Source: JAVVSR01 sp964604875
GTDB taxonomy: Bacteria > Bacillota > Clostridia > Christensenellales > CAG-917
Direction: 5' to 3'
Length of the DNA: 64,000 nt
Assembly (NCBI GenBank): GCA_964604875.1
Contig: CAZSAC010000001.1
Location: 62,001 to 126,000, forward strand
The notes under the pieces were generated by a model that was given only the letters and a program-made list of their open reading frames with translations, was not told where the DNA came from and ran no database searches. The translations under genes and the position numbers were made by a program. This document shows, piece by piece, positions 50,231-59,522 of the stretch (the stretch's first letter is position 1; every line of letters begins with the position of its first letter).

Positions 50231-50818
50231 TTATTTTGTATAATTAAAGCCTAATTTTAACGCCGATAAATTTATATCGACCAGTTTTGCAGAAACTGTC
50301 ATTTTCAAAGCTTTTTCAATATCCTCAAACGCCAGCCCCAGTTGCTTAGCCATAACACCAAGCATAATTGTGTTTACGGTTTTGATATTTCCAACCGCTT
50401 TTGCCAAATCCAGCGCGTCAACCGCAATCACGTTTTTGCCCTCGTTTTTCATTGTATTTAATATATTATCGGGATATTCCCTTGCGCCAATAATAACGGG
50501 CATCGGCAATATCTTTTGCGTATTTACAATAATCGTTCCGCCATCTTTTAAAAAGTGACGCGCTCTAAAGGCCTCAAGCTGTTCAAAACATAAAACTATA
50601 TCGGCGGTTCCCTCGCTGATAATCGGGCTGAATACCTTATCCGATAGGCGCGCGTGCGTAACCACGCTTCCGCCTCGCTGAGCCATACCGTGAACCTCGC
50701 TCAGTTTGCAATCCAAGCCCAAAACCTCGGCTAAGCTGCCAATAATTCTGCTTGCAAGCAAGGTACCCTGTCCGCCAACGCCAACGATTAAAACGTTTAT
50801 ATCCTTTCTATTTTCCAT
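50231..50818 (-). CDS. iorB: Indolepyruvate:ferredoxin oxidoreductase, beta subunit
   Basis: This protein of about 195 residues has the gamma-type oxidoreductase pattern: NVLIVGVGGQGTLLASRI, EVHGMAQRGGSVVTHAR and IVLCFEQLEA. IorB pairs with IorA to oxidise aryl pyruvates to aryl-acetyl-CoA with ferredoxin reduction. I chose ATG 50818 (MENRKDINV), with AGGAG ten bases upstream, over an ATG three codons earlier that abuts the site. It follows the iorA stop by one base. Confidence 0.95.
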   Translation of the reverse strand: MENRKDINVLIVGVGGQGTLLASRIIGSLAEVLGLDCKLSEVHGMAQRGGSVVTHARLSDKVFSPIISEGTADIVLCFEQLEAFRARHFLKDGGTIIVNTQKILPMPVIIGAREYPDNILNTMKNEGKNVIAVDALDLAKAVGNIKTVNTIMLGVMAKQLGLAFEDIEKALKMTVSAKLVDINLSALKLGFNYTK

Positions 50819-50819
50819 A

Positions 50820-52547
50820 TTAAACATTCTCCTGTAGCTTGCCTATTGCGTCGAACTTGCACAGATTTTGGCAAAGTCCGCATCCCACGCATTGCTCGGC
50901 GCGGATTTCCACAGATTTGTCTGCTTTTTTCAATATGGCGGGACAACCGATTTTTAAACAAGCGCCACATTTTTTGCAATCGGAAGCAGTATACGGCGTG
51001 GCGTTCAGTTTGATAAGCAAGGCGCAAGGACGTTTGGCTATAACAACTGCTACCTCATCCGCCTCACAGGCGTCCTTAATCGCCTTTTCGCAAGCGTTTA
51101 AATCGTATGCGTCAACAACGCTTATGTGCTTAACTCCCGCCGTTTTGACAACGTCTACAAGGTCAAGCTGATAGGTTGCTTCGTTTTTTAAAGTTTTTCC
51201 GGTGGCGGGGTGGTTTTGATGCCCCGTCATACCCGTTGTCGAGTTATCTAAAATCAAAAGCGTGAGCGCGCTTTTATTATAAACTGCGTTAACAAGCCCT
51301 GTCATTCCGCTATGGACAAAGGTGCTGTCCCCAATTACCGCAACAACATTTTTGGTGTTTTCACGTCCTAAGGCTTTTTCCATTCCGTGCGCCATACCAA
51401 TGCTTGCGCCCATACAAATTACGGTATCAACAGCGCTGAGAGGCGGTTGCGCGCCTAAAGTATAGCAACCTATGTCTGCGCAGACGGTATATTTATTTTT
51501 GTTTAACAAATAGAATAAACCTCTATGCGGACAACCGGCGCACATAACAGGAGGACGAACAGGCATAGACGTATCTGCAACAGTAGGAGTTGCCCCTAAA
51601 ACCTTTTCTTTGATTTTGGAAACGGAAAGCTCGCCTTGAATTCCAAAAAGTGATTTACCTTCGCATTTCACACCGTTTGCTTTCAATTCTCTTTCAATAA
51701 TAGGCTCTAGCTCCTCCGCTACGATAAGCCTATCCACTTTTTTGAAAAATTCAATCAAGCTTTGAATCGGCAAGGGATAAACCATACCGACTTTAAATAC
51801 CGAGGCGTTTGGCAACGCTTCTTTGACGTATTCGTAAACGATACCGCTGCAAATTATACCTAGGTCGGAAGATAAAATCTCCTCTCTGTTTATCGCAAAA
51901 TTTTCACAATCTTTTGCCAAGCGTTGTTCTCTTTTTTCAACGGCAAGGTGTCTGATTTTTGCGGTGGACGGCATCAAGGTATATTTGGTTATATCCTTCG
52001 AATAAGGCTTTATTGCAACGCTTTCTCGGTCGGAAAGCTCAACATAGCTTTGACTGTGCGCCAAACGTGTGGTAGTGCGGATAAAAACGGGCGTGTCATA
52101 TTTTTCCGATAACTCAAACGCAAGCTTTGTAAAATCCTTAGCTTCCTGACTATCGGCTGGCTCAAGCATAGGCACGTGAGAGCTCATCGCATAATAACGG
52201 CTGTCCTGCTCGTTTTGAGAGCTGTGCATTGCGGGGTCGTCGGCAACTACGATAACAAAACCGCCGTTTACGCCTGCATAAGCAGTTGAAAACAACGGGT
52301 CCGCCGCCACGTTTAATCCGACGTGCTTCATACACGCCATACATCTTGCGCCGGCAACAGACGCGCCGTACGCCACTTCCATAGCAACCTTTTCATTGGG
52401 CGACCACTCTGCATAGATGTCGTCGTATGTAGCGATACATTCCGTGATTTCCGTAGAAGGTGTGCCCGGATACGCCGCAACTACTGTTACGCCTGCCTCG
52501 TAAGCGCCTCTTGCAATGGATTGGTTTCCTAGTAGTAATTTTTTCAT
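50820..52547 (-). CDS. iorA: Indolepyruvate:ferredoxin oxidoreductase, alpha subunit
   Basis: This 575-residue protein starts KKLLLGNQSIARGAYEAG and has AAYPGTPSTEI, MCAGCPHRGLFYLL, the TPP-binding GDSTFVHSGMTGLVNAVYN with NSTTGMTGHQ, and a C-terminal 2x[4Fe-4S] ferredoxin domain (CKKCGACLKIGCP and CVGCGLCQNLCK). It carries the TPP and Fe-S centres of the enzyme that degrades aromatic amino acids through their aryl pyruvates. It is flanked by paaK and iorB in one operon. Confidence 0.97.
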   Translation of the reverse strand: MKKLLLGNQSIARGAYEAGVTVVAAYPGTPSTEITECIATYDDIYAEWSPNEKVAMEVAYGASVAGARCMACMKHVGLNVAADPLFSTAYAGVNGGFVIVVADDPAMHSSQNEQDSRYYAMSSHVPMLEPADSQEAKDFTKLAFELSEKYDTPVFIRTTTRLAHSQSYVELSDRESVAIKPYSKDITKYTLMPSTAKIRHLAVEKREQRLAKDCENFAINREEILSSDLGIICSGIVYEYVKEALPNASVFKVGMVYPLPIQSLIEFFKKVDRLIVAEELEPIIERELKANGVKCEGKSLFGIQGELSVSKIKEKVLGATPTVADTSMPVRPPVMCAGCPHRGLFYLLNKNKYTVCADIGCYTLGAQPPLSAVDTVICMGASIGMAHGMEKALGRENTKNVVAVIGDSTFVHSGMTGLVNAVYNKSALTLLILDNSTTGMTGHQNHPATGKTLKNEATYQLDLVDVVKTAGVKHISVVDAYDLNACEKAIKDACEADEVAVVIAKRPCALLIKLNATPYTASDCKKCGACLKIGCPAILKKADKSVEIRAEQCVGCGLCQNLCKFDAIGKLQENV

Positions 52548-52568
52548 AAATATCCTTATATAAAAATT

Positions 52569-53858
52569 TTATCGCAAATCTGTAACACGTTTTTCTTTTC
52601 CTTCAGCGCGTTTAAGCGTCAACGGCTCAACAAGTTTTACTTTTGCATCAATTTGCAAAACGACTTTTAAATTATGTTTTACCTTGGCAACAACGGCTTG
52701 AAGATTTTTATAATCCTCAATAAGGCGCGCGTCGGCAACCTCAACGGCTACCTCCAAAATATCCATATGTCCCTCACGTGTGACGGTGATATGATATTGA
52801 TTTCCGATTTCGGGCATTTCAAGCAATACGCTTTCAATTTGAGACGGGAATACGTTGACGCCACGGATTTTCAGCATATCATCGCTTCTGCCTTTAATTC
52901 TGTCCATTCTTCTTAAGGTGCGTCCGCACTTGCAAGGCTCGGCAATAATGCGTGTTACGTCTTTGGTGCGATACCTTAATACGGGCATACCCTCTTTGGT
53001 AAGCGTTGTTAAAACCAACTCGCCCCACTCGCCGTCGGCAAGAGGCTCTAAGGTTGAACTGCTGATGATTTCGGGATAGAAGTGGTCTTCATTTATATGC
53101 ATACCTGCTTTTTCCAAGCACTCGCCCGATACGCCGGGTCCGATTATTTCAGATAGTCCATAGTTATCCGTCGGGAAAACGCCTAGCTGCGCCCTTAACT
53201 CATTATGCATTTCTTTGGTAGAGGCTTCGCTTCCAAATAGCCCCCACTTCAGTTTAAAGTCTTCTTTAACGTAGCCAAGCTTATTCATAATTTCGGCGAT
53301 ATGTAACGCGTACGACGGTGTGGAAACCAAACCCGTAACGCCCAAGTCTTTTAAAAGCATAACTTGACGCTCGGTGTTTCCGCTTGAAGCGGGGATAACC
53401 GTTGCGCCAACCTTTTCCAGCCCCTGATGCAAGCCCAACGCGCCCGTAAATAAGCCGTAACCGAAACATACTTGAACAATATCCTTCTTTGTTACGCCCG
53501 CCATAGTAATCAAACGAGCCATGCACTCCGACCACATATCCAAGTCGTTTTTGGTGTATATTACCACCGTGGGCTTTCCGCTTGTACCGCTTGACGCGTG
53601 AACTCGAACTATATCGTCCAACGAAACCGCAGAAAGTCCGTAAGGATAGTTGTCTCTTAAGTCGCTTTTGACAGTATAAGGAATCTTTCTTATATCGTCT
53701 AAGGATTTTATATCCGACGGTTTTAGTCCGATGCTGTCGAATTTGTTCCTATAAAAAGGCACGCGTTCATAAGCGTAGCGGACGATGTTTTGCAAGCGGT
53801 CTAATTGTAGAGCCTGCATTTCTTTTCTTTCCATTGTTTCGATTTTCTGATTAAACAT
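52569..53858 (-). CDS. paaK: Phenylacetate-CoA ligase, first copy
   Basis: This 429-residue protein has VPFYRNKFDSIG, YTVKSDLRDNYPYG, HASSGTSGKPTVVIYT, TDNYGLSEIIGPGVS, CKCGRTLRRMDRIKGRSDDM and NVFPSQIESVLLEM, the full PaaK layout. I set the start at ATG 53858 (MFNQKIETMER), with AGAGG eight bases upstream; the longer ORF to 54044 would run through the divergent promoter region. It is the first gene of the paaK-iorAB-paaK operon. Confidence 0.94.
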   Translation of the reverse strand: MFNQKIETMERKEMQALQLDRLQNIVRYAYERVPFYRNKFDSIGLKPSDIKSLDDIRKIPYTVKSDLRDNYPYGLSAVSLDDIVRVHASSGTSGKPTVVIYTKNDLDMWSECMARLITMAGVTKKDIVQVCFGYGLFTGALGLHQGLEKVGATVIPASSGNTERQVMLLKDLGVTGLVSTPSYALHIAEIMNKLGYVKEDFKLKWGLFGSEASTKEMHNELRAQLGVFPTDNYGLSEIIGPGVSGECLEKAGMHINEDHFYPEIISSSTLEPLADGEWGELVLTTLTKEGMPVLRYRTKDVTRIIAEPCKCGRTLRRMDRIKGRSDDMLKIRGVNVFPSQIESVLLEMPEIGNQYHITVTREGHMDILEVAVEVADARLIEDYKNLQAVVAKVKHNLKVVLQIDAKVKLVEPLTLKRAEGKEKRVTDLR

Positions 53859-53894
53859 TACATTTCCTCTAAGTAATAAATAAATATAAATAAA

Positions 53895-53923
53895 ATAATA
53901 ACACAACATTTTTTTTAGTTCAA
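53895..53923 (-). promoter_or_regulatory. Promoter of the paaK-iorAB operon
   Basis: TTGAAC (53923-53918), exactly 17 bp, then TATTAT (53900-53895) preceded by TGT, about 37 bp from the start codon. Confidence 0.7.
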
Positions 53924-53966
53924 GTAAATTGCCGATGTATTTTTTATATTTGTTTGGACATTTTAT

Positions 53967-53996
53967 TTTACAATATGACATCAAATGAGGTATAAT
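53967..53996 (+). promoter_or_regulatory. Promoter of the CofE-like gene
   Basis: TTTACA (53967-53972), an 18-bp spacer and TATAAT (53991-53996), divergent from the paaK promoter about 45 bp away. Confidence 0.7.
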
Positions 53997-54024
53997 AAGT
54001 TGAAAAAATTTTTTGGAGGGTACT

Positions 54025-55209
54025 ATGGCAACACTAGGCACCATCTCACGAGGGGTACGCGCGCCGATAATAAAAAAAGGTGACGATATTGCAAAAATCG
54101 CCGTTGACTGTCTTTTAGCAGCGGCGTCAGACAGCGAAACAGGCTTTAAAATTCAGGATAAAGACGTTCTGGCAATTACGGAGGCGGTAGTAGGCAGAAG
54201 CCAAGGCAACTATGCAACAGTTGCTCAAATTGCAAAAGACGTCAAACAAAAAACCGGCGGAGGAACGGTAGGCTTGATTTTTCCAATTTTGTCACGCAAT
54301 AGGTTTTCGTTGTTGCTGAAAGGTATCGCGCAAGGCGTTGACAAATTGATAATTATGCTTTCTTATCCCAGCGATGAGGTCGGCAATCATTTAATGAATA
54401 TTGATATGCTTGACGAGAAAGGTGTAAACCCGTATTCCGACATTTTAGACGAAAAGAAGATTTATGAAATATTTGGGGAAATTAAGCACCCCTTTACAGG
54501 CATAGATTACGTCCAATTATATAAAACGATGGCGGGTGAAAACACCGAAATTATTTTGGCAAATCACGCAACCGATATTTTAAAGTATACAGACGTTGTG
54601 ATAAACGCTGATATTCACACACGTTTCCGCACAAAACGTCTTTTACAAAACGCAGGCGCAAAGAAAGTTATCTCCCTACACGAGATACTAAACGAAAGCG
54701 TCGACGGTAGCGGTTATAACCCCGAATTCGGCATTTTGGGAAGCAATCTTGCAACAGATAACAGCGTAAAACTTTTCCCCAAAGATTGCCAACCTATTGT
54801 AGAAAAAATCCAATCAATGATAAAAGAAAAGACCGGCAAAACCATTGAAGTTATGGTTTACGGCGACGGCGCGTTTAAAGACCCAGTCGGACAAATTTGG
54901 GAGCTTGCCGACCCCGTTGTTTCCCCTGCTTTTACGTCGGGCTTAGTTGGTACGCCAAATGAATTGAAGCTTAAATATCTGGCGGATAACTCTATCGGAG
55001 ATTTAAGCGGAGCTGATGCCGATAAGGCGATTAAAGAAATGATAAAGGCAAAGCCTCACGACCTTTTCGCCTCGCAAGCCTCGCAAGGCACAACCCCAAG
55101 ACGCTTGACAGACTTACTCGGTTCTTTGAGCGACTTGACAAGCGGTAGCGGTGATAAAGGCACTCCGTTTATTTACATTCAAAACTATTTTACAAATTTT
55201 GCCGATTAG
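54025..55209 (+). CDS. Coenzyme F420-0:L-glutamate ligase-like protein
   Basis: This 394-residue protein has the CofE-family layout: an N-terminal ISRGVRAPIIKKGDDI (family: TRGIRxPxIxxGD), VLAITEAVVGRSQGNY, DVVINADIHTRFRTKRL and a C-terminal half with YGDGAFKDPVGQIWELADP. CofE adds glutamates to F420; most Clostridia do not make F420, and no other F420 gene is here. The protein is longer than archaeal CofE (about 250), so it probably does another glutamyl ligation. The start is ATG 54025 with GGAGG five to nine bases upstream. It is monocistronic. Confidence 0.75.
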   Translation: MATLGTISRGVRAPIIKKGDDIAKIAVDCLLAAASDSETGFKIQDKDVLAITEAVVGRSQGNYATVAQIAKDVKQKTGGGTVGLIFPILSRNRFSLLLKGIAQGVDKLIIMLSYPSDEVGNHLMNIDMLDEKGVNPYSDILDEKKIYEIFGEIKHPFTGIDYVQLYKTMAGENTEIILANHATDILKYTDVVINADIHTRFRTKRLLQNAGAKKVISLHEILNESVDGSGYNPEFGILGSNLATDNSVKLFPKDCQPIVEKIQSMIKEKTGKTIEVMVYGDGAFKDPVGQIWELADPVVSPAFTSGLVGTPNELKLKYLADNSIGDLSGADADKAIKEMIKAKPHDLFASQASQGTTPRRLTDLLGSLSDLTSGSGDKGTPFIYIQNYFTNFAD

Positions 55210-55250
55210 TTTTATCGCCTCTTTGGTAGATTTAATTTTTTGCAATATTA

Positions 55251-55279
55251 AAGCGGACTCCATTTTGAGCCCGCTTTTT
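55251..55279 (+). terminator. Terminator after the CofE-like gene
   Basis: A 10-bp stem (AAGCGGACTC/GAGCCCGCTT, one mismatch) with a 6-nt loop is followed by a T-run. The flanking A/T on the other side could also help end the convergent hydratase transcript. Confidence 0.75.
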
Positions 55280-55302
55280 GATTTAGTCTGTAAAATTTCA
55301 AT

Positions 55303-57561
55303 TTATTTTTGCTTTTCGGATTTATAAAAATTGATTAGGCAACCCGATAATATAATCTTCTTTTCGTCGGGCGTTAAGACGTCCAACTTAAATATTGCGT
55401 CCAAAGGTTCGTCGTGACGGATAACCTTTGCTTTAAATTCCAATTCGTCATTTTGCAGTTTATCTTTTATGTTGGGAATAATTATTACGTCATCGTTTGA
55501 AAAAACAAAGCCTGTAACAAACGGAATCATTCCCCAGTTTATAACATTGCTTCTATATCGCTTTGTGGCGTACTCAACCGCAAAGTTTGCCACTCCGCCT
55601 AAAACCCTTTGACAGGACGCGGCTTGTTCACGCGCGCTTCCGTCACCCGGGCGTGTTGCATAAATCGCGCTACCTATCAGCGTTGTACCCGATAAATCCA
55701 AACCGCTGATATACAAGGCTTTTGCATATTCCTCGGGCATAACGCCCTCTTTCAATTTTTGCGCCGAAGCCTTAATATCTTTTGCCTTCTTGACATAATC
55801 GGGGCATTTTCGGGAAAGCGTAAACTCGGCAAGCTTCATAGGATTACTGCGGTACGACGACGTTTCTCCGCTTGGGATAAGCTCGTCTGTTGTCGTCACG
55901 GAATCATTTATAACTGCGGCAAGCTTTATAATCAGGTTGTCAGACAGCTCTTCCTGCGACGGCCAATCTGCAATATTTGGACCATATACAATTTTTTCTG
56001 CTTTGTTTGCATTTTTATAACCGTTATAAACACGGCTTTCATATACCTTTGCGTCATAAGCAAACTCGGGGACAAAATCATCATAGTCAACATCTGTCGC
56101 GCTTGTCAAAATGCCTTTATTTTTGGCGGTCGCCGCAATAGAGCGCGCGTCCATTAACGCTACCGAGGCAATTTGTCCGCCGGACGGCTTACTGCCTTCA
56201 CGGCTTTCAAAGTTTCTTGTGGTGTGACGAATACTTAATCCGTTGTTACACGGAACGTCGCCCGCTCCAAAACAAGGACCGCAAAAAGCGGGTTTAATGA
56301 CCGCGCCTGCCTCAACTAAAGAGGTTAAGGCGTTTTTCTTCATTAAATCCAAATATATAGGTTGGCTGGACGGGTAAACGTTAAGCGAAAATGCGCCGTT
56401 TCCGATAGGCGAGGTTTCAACAATCTTTGAAGCGGTATATATATTATCGAACGTGCCGCCGGCGCAGCCTGCAATAACGCCTTGACTTACTTGAATTTTG
56501 CCGTCGATAATTTTGTCTGTCAATTTAAAGTTTATCCGAGGATTGTTTAACAGTTTTTTACCGTCTTCTTCAACCTTTGACAAAATATCATATGGATTTG
56601 CAATAACGTCGCTTAGCTTATATACGTTGCTCGGGTGGAAAGGCAAGGCAATCATTGGTTCAATCTTATCCAAATCCACAACGATTGCGCCGTCGTAATA
56701 TGCAAATTCGTTTGGTTTAAGCTCAACATAATCATTGGCGCGCCCGAGGTTTTTCAAATAAGCTTGAGTGCGTTCATCCGTTGCCCAGATACTAGACAGA
56801 CAGGCAGTTTCCGTTGTCATAACGTCAATGCCGTTTCTAAATTCCATCGGTAAGTTTTCGATACCGTCGCCGACAAACTCCAAAACTTTATTCTTGACGA
56901 AACCGTTTTTAAAGACTTCACCGATTATCGCAAGCGCAACGTCTTGAGGACCAACACCCTTTTTAACCTTGCCATTTAAAACAACGGCGATAATCTCGGG
57001 ATACGTGATGTCGTAGGTTTTGGATAGAAGCTGCTTAACAAGCTCGGGTCCGCCCTCTCCAATAGCCATAGTGCCGATTGCGCCGTATCGCGTGTGGCTG
57101 TCGCTTCCGAGAATCATTTTCCCTGCGCCGGCCAAATTTTCACGCATATAGGTGTGAATTACCGCCAAATTTGCCGGAACGTAAATACCGCCGTAATGCT
57201 TTGCCGCCGACAACCCGAATAAATGGTCGTCCTCGTTTATCGTACCGCCAACTGCGCAAAGCGAATTGTGGCAATTTGTCAAAATGTAAGGTATCGGAAA
57301 GGTATCCAACCCTGAAGCTTTTGCGGTTTGAATAATACCGACATACGTTATATCGTGAGACGCAAGCGCGTCAAATTTTATGCGCAAGCCTTTTTTTGGC
57401 GCGACGTCCCCTAAATTATGTTTGCTTAATATAGAATAGGAAATCGTCCCTTTATACGCGTTGGAAAAGTCGTGTCCTTGTTCGGCAACAGCCTGCGCTT
57501 GAACTGCGTCCAGCAAGCAATTCTTATAAAAATATACGCCGTTTTTAATAATCTCTATCAT
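55303..57561 (-). CDS. Aconitase-family hydratase
   Basis: This 752-residue protein has aconitase superfamily features: LTNCHNSLCAVGGT, GGIYVPANLAVIHTYMRE, ILGSDSHTRYGAIGTMAIGEGG (the SDSHT motif), and Fe-S cysteines in VIAGCAGGTFDN and KPAFCGPCFGAGDVP. A C-terminal swivel domain has RYRSNVINWGMIPF. It is shorter than AcnA (about 890) and resembles the YbhJ-like hydratases, whose substrate is not established. It probably carries a [4Fe-4S] cluster. It is a single-gene unit with its own promoter. Confidence 0.87.
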   Translation of the reverse strand: MIEIIKNGVYFYKNCLLDAVQAQAVAEQGHDFSNAYKGTISYSILSKHNLGDVAPKKGLRIKFDALASHDITYVGIIQTAKASGLDTFPIPYILTNCHNSLCAVGGTINEDDHLFGLSAAKHYGGIYVPANLAVIHTYMRENLAGAGKMILGSDSHTRYGAIGTMAIGEGGPELVKQLLSKTYDITYPEIIAVVLNGKVKKGVGPQDVALAIIGEVFKNGFVKNKVLEFVGDGIENLPMEFRNGIDVMTTETACLSSIWATDERTQAYLKNLGRANDYVELKPNEFAYYDGAIVVDLDKIEPMIALPFHPSNVYKLSDVIANPYDILSKVEEDGKKLLNNPRINFKLTDKIIDGKIQVSQGVIAGCAGGTFDNIYTASKIVETSPIGNGAFSLNVYPSSQPIYLDLMKKNALTSLVEAGAVIKPAFCGPCFGAGDVPCNNGLSIRHTTRNFESREGSKPSGGQIASVALMDARSIAATAKNKGILTSATDVDYDDFVPEFAYDAKVYESRVYNGYKNANKAEKIVYGPNIADWPSQEELSDNLIIKLAAVINDSVTTTDELIPSGETSSYRSNPMKLAEFTLSRKCPDYVKKAKDIKASAQKLKEGVMPEEYAKALYISGLDLSGTTLIGSAIYATRPGDGSAREQAASCQRVLGGVANFAVEYATKRYRSNVINWGMIPFVTGFVFSNDDVIIIPNIKDKLQNDELEFKAKVIRHDEPLDAIFKLDVLTPDEKKIILSGCLINFYKSEKQK

Positions 57562-57585
57562 AACTCACCTTTTGTATTTTTAGAT

Positions 57586-57614
57586 ATTATATATGAAAAT
57601 GTGGTTTTTAGCAA
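57586..57614 (-). promoter_or_regulatory. Promoter of the hydratase gene
   Basis: TTGCTA (57614-57609), exactly 17 bp, then TATAAT (57591-57586). The -35 abuts the stop codon of the upstream gene. Confidence 0.75.
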
Positions 57615-57615
57615 C

Positions 57616-59403
57616 CTAATAGCTATCCACTATAAAACCTTTTTTCTGCATATTGGAATTTGCAAAGTCAAAAACTTTTTCTGTAAACTCGTTTATTGTC
57701 ATTGCTTGAACGGCTGACGCGTCTTCGGCATTTTTGACAAAAACGTCATTAGCTTCAATTATGTCGTCATAAATATTGCAAGGCAAATTATTTTTATCAA
57801 ACTCAAAAAGCTCAACAAATTTATGAATATTCAAAATTCTTGCTTGCGCAAAGCCTTCACCTTTAAAACTAGAAACATACGCTTGCTTTCCGTCCAAAAA
57901 CTCAGCGCATTCCAACATTTTTTTAGTATACGCGCCTTCTTCGATATTATTATCGATATACATAAAATAACCGCAAGGCTTCTCATCTTTTAAAACGATA
58001 AAAGCCTTCCCGCCATCAACGGAAATCTCAGCCAGTTTGTTTTGAAAATCCTCTTGACTTTTTACAATTTTGTACGACATTGATTTGGTAAAATTGTTAT
58101 ACGCAAGCAATAAGTCTTCAGGGTTTTGTGTTTGCTTAATTGTATATTCGTTTGAAATATGTTTGATAGTTTCATTTGTTCTACGGTCGATAGTGCAAAA
58201 ACCGTATTTTGTATAAAAATCGGGTTTAAACGGACAAAGTAGCGCAATAATCGTACCGTTTTCATATAATTCAGTCAATGTTTTGTCCAATAGCTTTGTC
58301 ATATATCCTTTGTTTCTGTATGCCTGTCTTGTCGCTACGGCAGTAAGAAAAGTTGCGGAAACAGTTTTACCTAAAAGCTCAAATTGTTTTTTAATTAAAT
58401 ATACAGCCGAAACAATAGTCCCGTTATTTTCGACTGTAACCACCTGCGCGGTGGGACGGATTTCTTCCATAAAAAACCTTATGAAATTGTCGCTGTCGTC
58501 AAAACATTCACGATAGATTTGCTCTAGCTGAACGTCGTCGGATTCGGTGATTGTATACTTATCCAAAAGCATAACGGGGAAATAAGATTGTTTGGATTTT
58601 CTAAGCCCTTCAATGGCCATATCTTCTTGTCGGTTTATATAACGGACATTTTTAAAATGCTTTTCTGCAAACATCTGATTTATGGCGGTATATAATCCCT
58701 CATATTCTATCGCCGCCTTTTCAAAAAGAACTACGCCCACGTTTGTTGGCGTAATCTCGCCTACTGATACGCCTACAATTTTTCCGTCAATTTCTACAAC
58801 GTCAACAATGCGGCTTGCTTCAAAACAAGTTTTAAGCATCAATAACAGCGCATTTTTTTCTTCTTCAAAAGAAACCTTTTCACGGTTTTCACCCCAGTGA
58901 TTCATCAGCGCCACAACACCGTCGTAATCTTCCTCGGTATAATCGCGGAAAATATATTTATATGAGCTTGTAAACTTGTGAATATGATTTCTCTTTGCGT
59001 GATATTTTTTGCCTTCAAGGTTGATTAAATCCGATGGAGAATAAATATATTCTGAATTTGCAATATCCGTGCTTAATTTATATTTAGTGATTTTTTCGAT
59101 TTGGGGCTTTGTTGCAAAAACAATTTTAAAATTTACATTGTTTTCTTGACAATATTCATAAATTCTATCAATTGCCAAGGGATAGTTTTCGTTTGTGGTT
59201 AACGGAGATAAAAAAACGGGCTCCTGATTAAGGTCTGCGCGAATGTAGACGGCAATATCGTCTTTTGCCCACGTCATTGCGTCAAAATCATACCAAGAAA
59301 ACCAGCTTCCGCAACAATAATCGCTTCCGATTGTGTCTGTCAGCTTTACATATTCGTTTAAAACCGCCTTGTCTGAATTGTATAATTTTTTAAAATTTAA
59401 CAT
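57616..59403 (-). CDS. DUF2156 domain fused to an Eis-like GNAT acetyltransferase
   Basis: This protein of about 595 residues has two parts. The N-terminal half (about 1-280) matches the DUF2156/LPG-synthase C-terminal fold: SWFSWYDFDAMTWA, LINLEGKKYHAKRNHIHKF and VALMNHWGEN, itself a double-GNAT fold. The C-terminal half (about 290-595) is Eis-like: VATRQAYRNKGYMTKLLDKTL is the acetyl-CoA loop (R/QxxGx-type), PFKPDFYTKYGFCTID follows, and the last segment ends AMTINEFTEKVFDF like the sterol-carrier tail of Eis. It probably moves acyl or aminoacyl groups; the substrate is unknown. I chose ATG 59403 because AAGGG lies five bases upstream. Confidence 0.75.
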   Translation of the reverse strand: MLNFKKLYNSDKAVLNEYVKLTDTIGSDYCCGSWFSWYDFDAMTWAKDDIAVYIRADLNQEPVFLSPLTTNENYPLAIDRIYEYCQENNVNFKIVFATKPQIEKITKYKLSTDIANSEYIYSPSDLINLEGKKYHAKRNHIHKFTSSYKYIFRDYTEEDYDGVVALMNHWGENREKVSFEEEKNALLLMLKTCFEASRIVDVVEIDGKIVGVSVGEITPTNVGVVLFEKAAIEYEGLYTAINQMFAEKHFKNVRYINRQEDMAIEGLRKSKQSYFPVMLLDKYTITESDDVQLEQIYRECFDDSDNFIRFFMEEIRPTAQVVTVENNGTIVSAVYLIKKQFELLGKTVSATFLTAVATRQAYRNKGYMTKLLDKTLTELYENGTIIALLCPFKPDFYTKYGFCTIDRRTNETIKHISNEYTIKQTQNPEDLLLAYNNFTKSMSYKIVKSQEDFQNKLAEISVDGGKAFIVLKDEKPCGYFMYIDNNIEEGAYTKKMLECAEFLDGKQAYVSSFKGEGFAQARILNIHKFVELFEFDKNNLPCNIYDDIIEANDVFVKNAEDASAVQAMTINEFTEKVFDFANSNMQKKGFIVDSY

Positions 59404-59476
59404 TAAATCCCTTATTATTTTTTCCATATGGTATTTTGTGTTTTTTCTATTATACCACTTAAATTGCAAAATTAGG

Positions 59477-59505
59477 TTGAATTACGAGAAATATTATGCT
59501 ATCAT
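59477..59505 (+). promoter_or_regulatory. Promoter of the PH-domain membrane protein gene
   Basis: TTGAAT (59477-59482), exactly 17 bp, then TATCAT (59500-59505) preceded by TGC. GAGGT follows six bases before the ATG. Confidence 0.65.
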
Positions 59506-59522
59506 TTTTTTGAGGTAAACTT

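Noticed and set aside
53859..54044. Long N-terminal extension of the first paaK
   Set aside because: The extra 62 residues overlap the divergent promoters and the CofE-like gene start, and a good ribosome binding site precedes ATG 53858.
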